Shown here piece by piece: positions 31,995 through 38,363 of a stretch of DNA of 38,363 nucleotides. Below the pieces are notes generated by a model. The model made no database searches, was not told the DNA's origin, and saw only the letters and a list, made by a program, of their open reading frames with translations. Positions within the stretch are counted from its first letter, which is position 1. Each line of letters begins with the position of its first letter. The position numbers were made by a program, and so were the translations under genes. Source of the DNA: JAQXGO01 sp045592445 (GTDB lineage Bacteria; Bacillota; Clostridia; UMGS1883; UMGS1540); the NCBI GenBank assembly GCA_045592445.1, contig JAZNUV010000001.1, forward strand, positions 1-38,363. The letters run 5' to 3'.

Positions 31995-32718
31995 TACAGT
32001 TGAAATTTTAGGTGTTTCTGTAGACAGGCGTTCTTTTTCTGACGCACTCAAAACTGCCTGTTCCTACCTTGAAAGTAACATCCCGCACGCTATTTATACA
32101 CCAAATCCCGAAATTATTATGAAGGCGTATCGAGACGAGACATATGCTGCCGTTTTAAATCGTGCGGATATGGTTGTGCCTGACGGTATCGGTGTTGTAT
32201 ACGGTTCAAAAATGGTCGGCCGTCCTGTTACGGAGCGCGTTGCAGGCTTTGATTTATCTTGCGCCCTTTTATCTGAAGCGGCAAAAAGCGGTAAGCGTGT
32301 CTTTCTTTTTGGCGGAAAACCGGGCATTGCTGACCTTGCCGCAAAATCAATGACAGAAAAATATCCGGGACTTTTGATATGCGGAACGGCACATGGCTAT
32401 GACCCCGATAAAAGCCATATTGCTTCCGAAATCCGCGCATGCTCCGCGGACATTGTGCTTGTATGCCTCGGTGCACCTGCGCAAGAGAGCTGGATTGATA
32501 TTTACAAAGAAGAAACAGGCGCAAAAATTCTGATTGGTGCCGGCGGTAGTTTAGATGTTTTTGCCGGTACAGCAAAACGTGCACCCGCCATTTTCAGAAA
32601 ACTAAATTTAGAATGGTTTTATCGCCTTTTATGCCAGCCGTCACGCATTGGTCGCATGATGGATTTGCCGCGATTTGCCTGGACAGTTTTTTTACACGGC
32701 AAACGACAAGACAAATAG
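31975..32718 (+). CDS. WecG/TagA/CpsF family glycosyltransferase (GT26)
   Basis: The 247-residue protein probably transfers a sugar (in TagA, N-acetylmannosamine) to a lipid-linked acceptor for cell wall polymers. It has IYTPNPEIIMKAYRDE, MVVPDGIGVVYGSKM, VFLFGGKPGIADLA, VLVCLGAPAQESWI and ILIGAGGSLDVFAG, which are the family's conserved blocks. It overlaps mtaB by 20 bases with AAAGGAG as RBS. No other wall-polymer genes are in view, so the acceptor is unknown. Confidence 0.93.
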   Translation: MALSVRDTVEILGVSVDRRSFSDALKTACSYLESNIPHAIYTPNPEIIMKAYRDETYAAVLNRADMVVPDGIGVVYGSKMVGRPVTERVAGFDLSCALLSEAAKSGKRVFLFGGKPGIADLAAKSMTEKYPGLLICGTAHGYDPDKSHIASEIRACSADIVLVCLGAPAQESWIDIYKEETGAKILIGAGGSLDVFAGTAKRAPAIFRKLNLEWFYRLLCQPSRIGRMMDLPRFAWTVFLHGKRQDK

Positions 32719-32734
32719 AAAGGAACGAATCATT

Positions 32735-33424
32735 ATGCTTATTGTTTTAGATGGTGTAGATGCCAGCGGCAAAGCGACACAAACTGCACTTTTATATGAA
32801 TATTTGCAGAAAAAATGTGAAAATACCATGCAAATTACATTTCCAGACTATGAGAGTGATTCCTCCGCGCTTGTAAAAATGTATCTTGGCGGTGCATTCG
32901 GCACAGAAGCAGATGCAGTATCTCCATATGCCGCGTCATCGTTTTACGCCGTAGACAGATATGCTTCCTACAAGACAAAGTGGGCAGAATTTTTGCATGC
33001 AGGCGGTACGATTGTTTGCGACCGCTATGTCACATCAAATATGGTGCATCAAGCAGCAAAACTCTCTGATTTATCGGAAAAGGACGCATTTTTAGAATGG
33101 CTTGACGATTTTGAATACAAAAAACTCGCACTTCCGCGCCCTGATATTATTTTCTTTTTGGACATGCCACCACAATATGCTCTAAAGCTTATGCAGTCGC
33201 GTTCCAATAAAATGACGGGCAATGCCGAAAAAGATATTCACGAGCGTGATTCCGCGCACATTGAAAAAGCGTACAACTCCGCACTTTACGTTGCAAAAAA
33301 GTTTGGATGGCACATTATTCCTTGTGTGGAAAATGGCGAAATTTGCAGCATAGATAAAATTCACGCACGCATAGTAAACATTACGGAAGGTGTCATAAAT
33401 GAACTTTCATCCCATTCAAATTGA
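32735..33424 (+). CDS. tmk: Thymidylate kinase-like protein
   Basis: The 229-residue P-loop kinase should phosphorylate dTMP to dTDP. The P-loop is LDGVDASGKATQT, slightly different from the usual DGSGKST. The DRY motif is present in CDRYVTSNMVHQAA, and IIFFLDMPPQYALKLMQSR follows with the lid. I chose the ATG at 32735 for its AGAAAGGAA RBS. A second, more typical tmk could exist elsewhere, so the name carries some doubt. Confidence 0.85.
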   Translation: MLIVLDGVDASGKATQTALLYEYLQKKCENTMQITFPDYESDSSALVKMYLGGAFGTEADAVSPYAASSFYAVDRYASYKTKWAEFLHAGGTIVCDRYVTSNMVHQAAKLSDLSEKDAFLEWLDDFEYKKLALPRPDIIFFLDMPPQYALKLMQSRSNKMTGNAEKDIHERDSAHIEKAYNSALYVAKKFGWHIIPCVENGEICSIDKIHARIVNITEGVINELSSHSN

Positions 33425-34262
33425 GGATAAATTTCTTTTTGAGCAATACTATAAAGACAATGCAAGTATGGGCTCAGAGGTTTCTTTTGCAACACCCTAC
33501 ACATGGGCAAAAAGCTACAACATTGCAATATGCGAAAGCGATAATCTTCTATGTTTGCGTGGGCAAACAAACAAATCTCCGCTCTATTATTTGATGCCTG
33601 TTGGAACAGGAGATAAAATATCATTGATTCGCAAGCTTTACGCACTTTGTCAAGCTGAGAACCGTCCCTTTATGATGCAGGGCATTTATAAAGAAGATAT
33701 AGAATTGATAAAAGCTGCCTTACCTGATGTTCCTCTTTCCTACCACGCATCGCGCGATGCTTCCGAGTATATCTACGAGGCGAGCTCTCTTGTATCCCTT
33801 GCAGGAAAAAAACTGCACGCAAAGCGCAATCATGTTAATGCATTCAAAAAAACCTATGCCTATCACACAGAAAAAATAAACGACAAAAATGTTGCAGATG
33901 CTGCTTCCTTTGTATTTGCACGCTGTAATTCCGATGAGGAAACAGTTGCTATGAAACGTTTCTTTGATGCGTATTTTTCACTGGATGTGATCGGGATGCT
34001 TTTATATGTTGACAACCAGATTGTTGCAGTCACGGCAGGTGAATTTTTAAATCCTGAAACCGCACTCATTCACCTTGAAAAGGCATCTACGGATTATACG
34101 GGTTCATATGCCGCCGTAAACCAGTTATTTATTGAGAAGTATTTTGTATCTGCAACGTATGTAAACCGTGAAGAGGATATGGGAATTGAAGGACTGCGCC
34201 GCGCAAAAATGTCTTATCGTCCTGCATTTTTACTGGACAAATACATGGTTTGGGAAGGGTAA
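33399..34262 (+). CDS. DUF2156-family protein (LPG synthase C-terminal-like)
   Basis: The 287-residue cytoplasmic protein resembles the acyltransferase-like domain found at the C-terminus of phosphatidylglycerol lysyltransferases (DUF2156). Marks are FATPYTWAKSYN, the LAGKKLHAKRNHVNAFKK motif, and VNREEDMGIEGLRRAKMSYRP near the end. No membrane helices are present, so it is a stand-alone GNAT-like enzyme. The substrate is unknown. It overlaps tmk by 26 bases with GGAAGGTG as RBS. Confidence 0.9.
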   Translation: MNFHPIQIEDKFLFEQYYKDNASMGSEVSFATPYTWAKSYNIAICESDNLLCLRGQTNKSPLYYLMPVGTGDKISLIRKLYALCQAENRPFMMQGIYKEDIELIKAALPDVPLSYHASRDASEYIYEASSLVSLAGKKLHAKRNHVNAFKKTYAYHTEKINDKNVADAASFVFARCNSDEETVAMKRFFDAYFSLDVIGMLLYVDNQIVAVTAGEFLNPETALIHLEKASTDYTGSYAAVNQLFIEKYFVSATYVNREEDMGIEGLRRAKMSYRPAFLLDKYMVWEG

Positions 34263-34266
34263 TTTT

Positions 34267-35145
34267 ATGAATATTCGCTTCGTTTCCGAGGAAGATAAAG
34301 AAGAAATTCGCCACATTTGGCACTACTGTTTTGGTGATGGAGAAGCCTATGAGAATGCTTTTTTTACGCACGTCTACCACACCGAAAACACAATCGCTGC
34401 CTATGACGGCACAAAGCCTATTGGCGCTCTTCAGTTTTTTCCGAAAACAGTATATATCCACAGCATAGCGTATAGCGGTGCCTATATTGGCGGCATCAGC
34501 GTTATGCCGCAATATCGCACTATGGGTATTGCCTCTCAATTGGTGCATTTTGCGGAGGAAAAGCTACGCGAAACAGGTGTAAAAATTGCACTTTTGGTCC
34601 CTTTTAACTTCGAATTTTACAAAAAACTCGGCTATACTGCCGTAAGTGCTCTCTCGGAATATAGTGGTAAAATTGAGGATTTGCGTCCCTTTTCGCAAAA
34701 GTCCTTTGAAGTTTTGCCCGCCCCCTTGCCTACGGGCGATTCGTGGCGTGCTCTATTGGCAGGGCGGTCTCTTTATATGGACAGAACGCCTTCCGATGCC
34801 GCTGAAATCGAGAAGCTTTGTCCGTCTTCCTATTCCTTTGCACTACCAAAAAATGAAGGATATATATTTTATTCCCTTGAAAATGATACGTTCTTTGCAG
34901 AAGAATTTTTCTGTAAAGATGCTGCAGCAGCCGCAAAACTGATTGGCTTTATTTACGCACACCGCGCGCATTGCCATACATTTCGCATCCGTACGGCAGC
35001 AGATGGTTTTTTGCGGCAGTTTTTATGTGAAAAGTCTATTGCAGAAACAAGGTATCCACATGCAGTTGCACATCGTCTTTCCGAGGAAGTGCCTGCGTTT
35101 GGTGATTTGTTTTCGTCTTATATTAATATGTTGGGGTGGTTTTAA
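34267..35145 (+). CDS. GNAT-family N-acetyltransferase (292 aa, Eis-like)
   Basis: The N-terminal half is a GNAT fold with the acetyl-CoA loop in ISVMPQYRTMGIASQLVHFA and the FNFEFYKKLGY strand-loop. The C-terminal half (about 170-292) is a second domain, as in Eis-like acetyltransferases. I chose the ATG at 34267 for its GGAAGGG RBS. It begins four bases after the DUF2156 gene, with which it forms an acyltransferase pair. The substrate is unknown. Confidence 0.88.
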   Translation: MNIRFVSEEDKEEIRHIWHYCFGDGEAYENAFFTHVYHTENTIAAYDGTKPIGALQFFPKTVYIHSIAYSGAYIGGISVMPQYRTMGIASQLVHFAEEKLRETGVKIALLVPFNFEFYKKLGYTAVSALSEYSGKIEDLRPFSQKSFEVLPAPLPTGDSWRALLAGRSLYMDRTPSDAAEIEKLCPSSYSFALPKNEGYIFYSLENDTFFAEEFFCKDAAAAAKLIGFIYAHRAHCHTFRIRTAADGFLRQFLCEKSIAETRYPHAVAHRLSEEVPAFGDLFSSYINMLGWF

Positions 35146-35675
35146 TGATTTATTGCTTTTTGGCAGATGGTTTTGAAGAAATAGAGGCTATTGCACCAAT
35201 TGACATATTGCGGCGCGCTTCTCTACCGATTTTAACAGTCGGTGTTACAGGGAAAACTGTGTGTGGCGCACATGGTATTTTGATGGAGACAGACATTACG
35301 ATAGACGATGTTGAACCGGATAAAATGACCGCTATCATTCTTCCTGGCGGCATGCCCGGGACATCAAATTTAGAGGCAGATAAACGCGTTTCCAATCTAA
35401 TTGATTTTGCAGCTAAGAACAATCTTTTACTCTGCGCCATCTGTGCTGCCCCGATGATTTTAGGAAAAAAAGGCTTGCTCTCCGGAAAAAAAGCAACCTG
35501 TTATCCCGGATTTGAGTCATATCTTACGGGTGCAGAGATTGGTGGTGCGATTAGCCATGATGCAAACATCATAACAGCGCGTGGCGCAGGTACTGCCCTC
35601 TCTTTCGGCTATACAATTTTAGAAGCACTTGGTGGAGATGCTGCCGCCATGCAAAGTGGTATGTGCTATGAATAA
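35145..35675 (+). CDS. DJ-1/PfpI family protein
   Basis: The 176-residue DJ-1-like protein starts MIYCFLADGFEEIEAIAP, has the nucleophile-elbow cysteine in LLLCAICAAPMIL, and ends with ITARGAGTALSFGYTILEAL. Relatives act on glyoxal-damaged substrates or as proteases; the exact activity here is not known. The start overlaps the upstream stop as TAATG, with GGGGTGG as RBS. Confidence 0.95.
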   Translation: MIYCFLADGFEEIEAIAPIDILRRASLPILTVGVTGKTVCGAHGILMETDITIDDVEPDKMTAIILPGGMPGTSNLEADKRVSNLIDFAAKNNLLLCAICAAPMILGKKGLLSGKKATCYPGFESYLTGAEIGGAISHDANIITARGAGTALSFGYTILEALGGDAAAMQSGMCYE

Positions 35676-36198
35676 AGCTGAACTCCGAAAAAAAATTTTA
35701 GAAAAGCGGCGCATGGTTTCAAATCCCGCCACAGCCGCCTTGGTTTGTGAAAAAGCGTCTCGCCTCGATGCGTTCCAACGCGCCGAAAATATTTTTTTAT
35801 ATCTTGCAACGGGCAGTGAGTTATGTACAACAAGGCTTTTGTCGATTGCACGTCGCATGGGCAAAAAAATTCTACTTCCCCGTGTTTTGGATGGCGAAAT
35901 AATGGAGGCCGCTCTTTTGGACGGGCAGGGCCTTCGGGAAGGCGCATTTCATATATGGGAGCCTGTCGGTCCCTCTGTAACCAATATCGATATTGCCTTT
36001 GTACCCGGCACGGTTTTTGACAAAAACCGAAATCGCATCGGCTATGGCAAAGGCTATTATGACAGATTTCTGCAAAAGCATAGCGGTATATACAAAGTCG
36101 GCCTTGCGTATGACTGTCAGGTAGTGGAAAATATTACGACAGATCCTACCGATATTCCGATGGATATCTTACTTACTGAAATGGGACGGTATGAATGA
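35668..36198 (+). CDS. 5-formyltetrahydrofolate cyclo-ligase
   Basis: The enzyme converts 5-formyl-THF to 5,10-methenyl-THF with ATP. The 176-residue protein has the N-terminal KAELRKKILEKRRM helix, LYLATGSELCT, LLPRV and the signature GYGKGYYDRFL. It overlaps the DJ-1 gene by eight bases, and its RBS (AAAGTGG) is weak, so translational coupling is likely. Confidence 0.96.
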   Translation: MNKAELRKKILEKRRMVSNPATAALVCEKASRLDAFQRAENIFLYLATGSELCTTRLLSIARRMGKKILLPRVLDGEIMEAALLDGQGLREGAFHIWEPVGPSVTNIDIAFVPGTVFDKNRNRIGYGKGYYDRFLQKHSGIYKVGLAYDCQVVENITTDPTDIPMDILLTEMGRYE

Positions 36199-37157
36199 AA
36201 AAAACAATATCTTATATTCTACTTGCATTGATTGTAGTTTTGGCAATCTTTGTTCTGACAGACTATATCGGTTTACCGCAAAAAGAAGTTACTATACAAA
36301 TCCCCGTCGGCAGTGGTGCTAATAAAATTGCAGATATTTTATGCGAAAATCACATTATTCATATAAAACCACTTTTTTTACGCTATATCCGAAATGATGC
36401 TATGCACCTGTCTGCAGGGTTACATACGTTTAAAACACACATGGGGTATAAAAACGCATTGTCTGAGTTAAAACGCATTGTCCCCTTATCGGAAGTTGTA
36501 AAGGTTACAATCCCCGAAGGATATGAAGCTCGCGAGATTGGTTCCTTGCTTGAAAAGGCAGAACTTTGTACGGCTACAGCATTTGCCAGGGCCTGCCAAA
36601 ACGCACATACGCGATATGAGTTCTTGCCGAAGAATGGCAATATTGAAGGGTATCTGTTCCCTGCTACTTACGATTTTCCGAAGGGCGTTGATGCCGATGC
36701 GCTTGTTGACCTTATGGTAGACTCATTTTTAAAGAATATGATGACGGACGAAAACATTGCTCGCGCCGAATCGCTCTCTATGTCGTTTCATGATGTGTTA
36801 ACGCTTGCCTCCATCATCGAGCGCGAAGCGGCACTTAGTGAAGAACGTGCCACTGTTTCTTCTGTTTTTCACAACCGCCTTAAAATTGGCATGCGACTTG
36901 AGTCCTGCGCGACCGTACAATATATCTTAGCGGAAAGAAAGCCTGTACTCTCAACAAAAGATACGAAAATTGATTCTCCCTATAACACGTATCTTGTAAG
37001 CGGTCTACCGCCCGCGCCAATTGCTTCCCCCGGTACGGCAAGCCTTGCCGCTGCCCTTTTCCCTGCCGAAACTGACTACCTTTTCTTTGTTGCAGACGGA
37101 AGTGGCGGACATACTTTCTCAAAAACGTACGATGAACATATTGCTGCACAAAACTAA
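36195..37157 (+). CDS. mltG: Endolytic transglycosylase MltG-like protein
   Basis: This membrane-anchored YceG-type enzyme cleaves nascent peptidoglycan strands. The 320-residue protein has one N-terminal membrane helix (about 5-25), a LysM-like region (VTIQIPVGSGANKIADILCE) and the catalytic glutamate in LASIIEREAALSEERATVSS. The ending SPYNTYLVSGLPPAPIASPG is typical. It overlaps the upstream gene as ATGA and is the last gene of the operon. An IS element begins 41 bases after its stop, and no terminator is seen between them. Confidence 0.95.
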   Translation: MKKTISYILLALIVVLAIFVLTDYIGLPQKEVTIQIPVGSGANKIADILCENHIIHIKPLFLRYIRNDAMHLSAGLHTFKTHMGYKNALSELKRIVPLSEVVKVTIPEGYEAREIGSLLEKAELCTATAFARACQNAHTRYEFLPKNGNIEGYLFPATYDFPKGVDADALVDLMVDSFLKNMMTDENIARAESLSMSFHDVLTLASIIEREAALSEERATVSSVFHNRLKIGMRLESCATVQYILAERKPVLSTKDTKIDSPYNTYLVSGLPPAPIASPGTASLAAALFPAETDYLFFVADGSGGHTFSKTYDEHIAAQN

Positions 37158-37280
37158 AATTTACTCTGTCATTAAAAAAGGGACTGTTTAAAAAAGATTG
37201 AACCCCGCCCTGTCAAGTAGACAGTGTAAATAACAAAAATTTATGATATGCACTCCACAATTCTTGTGGGGTGTATATTT

Positions 37281-38194
37281 TTATGCTATCATTAACTCGT
37301 GATACTCCATTGGCGATAAACAACCAAGTTTTTCTTGATAGCGATTGTTGTTGTAATAGTAGATGTATTCTTCTACTGCTGTCTTAAGCTCCTCAAATGT
37401 ATTAAATTTCCTTAAATAATACATTTCCGTTTTCAAAAATCCCCAAAAACTTTCCATTGGGCCGTTATCAATGCATTTACCTACCCGTGACATACTTTGT
37501 ATCATATGTGCTTGTGCTAATTTGTTTTTAAATGTCGGACTCGTATATTGGAAGCCTCTGTCACTATGGAAAAGTGGCGTTGCTCCGGGATTTTTAGACA
37601 CTGCAATATCAAATGTTTGAAACACGATTTCGTTATTGTTTCTGTGTCCGAATACAAATGAAACAATTCTCTTATCGCATAAATCAAGAATTGCACTCAA
37701 ATATGCTTTTTGTTCATTCCCATATTTAAATTCTGTAACATCTGTCAGCCATTTTTGATTGATATGTTCTGCGTTAAACTCTCTGTTTAAAATATTTTCA
37801 GCAGCTTGTTCTTTGGGATTGCTTTTAGTACATGAGTTGCTTTGTCTTCGTATAACTGACGACAACCCCAATACACGCATTATTCTACGAATCCTTTTAT
37901 GATTGTAATTGGTTTCATGCTCCCTGTTGATATGTATTTCCATTATTTTTGTTCCAAATACACCATTGTGCTTGTTGTACATATCTGTAATTTTTTCTGC
38001 TAATTGTTCGTTTTCTAATTGCCTTTTACTTGGTTTCCTTTTTAACCACTTGTAGTATGAGGAACGATTAATATTAAGCAAAGCACACAACCATTCAATT
38101 GGATATCCATACTGTGAATGACATTCTTTGATGGTTATGAAGTTGTTTTCTAATTTAACTCCGCTGAGCGTCGCCTCCTTTCTACCTCCTGCAA
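37281..38194 (-). CDS. IS3-family transposase OrfB (DDE), read by -1 frameshift from orfA
   Basis: The integrase core contains the three acidic residues in QKWLTDVTEF, FHSDRGFQYT and NGPMESFWGFLK. Before it lie the helical segments WLCALLNINRSSYYKW and the HTH_21-type region (YNKHNGVFGTKIMEIHINRE). No ATG with an RBS starts orfB. Its frame is open back to the A7 slippery site at 38195-38201, so it is probably made only as the fusion OrfAB. Confidence 0.92.
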
Positions 38195-38363
38195 TTTTTT
38201 TAGGACATTTATCTCCATTTCAAGCCGTTTTTTCTCTGCTTCCAAAATCTGATTTTGAGCTTTAAGACGGTCTACTTCTGTCAAATCTGATTCGGCTTTT
38301 GCTTTACCTCTACCATCAATTAAACCATCAATACCTTTTTGTTCATACTTGCGTACCCAAAGA
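38150..38363 (-). CDS. IS3-family transposase OrfA, C-terminal part (cut by the window edge)
   Basis: The frame enters from the right edge as LWVRKYEQKGIDGLIDGRGK, runs through a leucine-zipper-like coiled coil (DRLKAQNQILEAEKKRLEME) and ends ERRRRSAELN. This is the normal end of OrfA, whose N-terminal helix-turn-helix lies outside the window. Confidence 0.9.
   Translation of the reverse strand, partial: LWVRKYEQKGIDGLIDGRGKAKAESDLTEVDRLKAQNQILEAEKKRLEMEINVLKKLQEVERRRRSAELN
38195..38201 (-). promoter_or_regulatory. Programmed -1 frameshift slippery heptamer A_AAA_AAA
   Basis: OrfA codons read CTA AAA AAA TTG here. Slipping back one base gives ATT GCA GGA GGT in the orfB frame. This is the standard IS3 device, and the overlap of the two frames (38150-38201) fits it. 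Confidence 0.85.

Larger units (their letters stand above)
37199..38363 (-). mobile_element. IS3-family (IS150-like) insertion sequence, incomplete at the right edge
   Basis: The left end is TGAACCCCGCCCTGTCAAGT and continues GACAGT, a typical terminal repeat of this group. It encloses orfB and the end of orfA on the minus strand. A hairpin (37251-37273) lies between the end and orfB. The other end is beyond the window, so no target duplication can be judged. Confidence 0.88.

Noticed and set aside
37251..37273. Hairpin near the IS end as a terminator of mltG
   Set aside because: It lies inside the IS beyond its terminal repeat, so it belongs to the IS.
1..38363. CRISPR array or rRNA genes
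   Set aside because: No regularly spaced direct repeats of CRISPR size and no rRNA-like stretches were seen anywhere in the window.

Overview
The window looks like a chromosome segment of a spore-forming, anaerobic, amino-acid-fermenting member of the Clostridia (Firmicutes). The grounds are spoIIID and spoIVA, an hrcA-grpE-dnaK-dnaJ operon under a CIRCE operator, strong AGGAGG ribosome binding sites, a ferredoxin-dependent indolepyruvate oxidoreductase, and a pta-ackA pair. I cannot name the genus.

Layout. (1) 1-6.7 kb, minus strand: one very large phage-type polyvalent protein with no credible start codon, probably a 5'-truncated prophage remnant. Two small, well-initiated genes lie inside it in another frame. 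(2) 6.7-8.4 kb: an acyl-CoA ligase with its own promoter and terminator. (3) 8.5-13.5 kb: hrcA-grpE-dnaK-dnaJ plus a CBM9-like gene coupled to dnaJ; HrcA lacks about 95 central residues. (4) 13.6-13.9 kb: spoIIID on the plus strand with a sigma-E-like promoter. (5) 13.9-22.9 kb, minus strand: tcdA, a lone feoA-like gene, a YnbB-type PLP enzyme, an ACT protein, paaK, iorB, iorA, a sodium:solute symporter and prfA. This reads as an aryl-2-oxo-acid (aromatic amino acid) fermentation cluster. (6) 23.0-23.1 kb: tRNA-Pro(UGG). (7) 23.1-28.2 kb: spoIVA split in two by a 3,535-bp serine-recombinase element. (8) 28.3-37.2 kb, plus strand: pta, ackA, mtaB, a wecG/tagA-type glycosyltransferase, tmk, a DUF2156 gene, a GNAT gene, a DJ-1/PfpI gene, a 5-formyl-THF cyclo-ligase gene and mltG. 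(9) 37.2 kb to the right edge: an IS3-family (IS150-like) element that runs off the window.

Main discovery candidate. The spore-coat ATPase gene spoIVA is interrupted after codon 407. The missing C-terminal 82 codons lie 3.5 kb away in the same orientation. Both junctions carry the 9-bp direct repeat TCTGTTTCA, and recombination between the copies restores an exact in-frame 489-residue SpoIVA. The intervening DNA encodes a large serine recombinase, a 54-residue protein translationally coupled to it (candidate directionality factor), and an orphan solute-binding lipoprotein under a perfect sigma-A promoter. A 14-bp inverted repeat sits just inside both ends and would form a symmetric attP on the excised circle. 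This is the organisation of skin-like elements excised from sporulation genes in the mother cell, here in spoIVA. Whether excision occurs, and when, cannot be read from the sequence.
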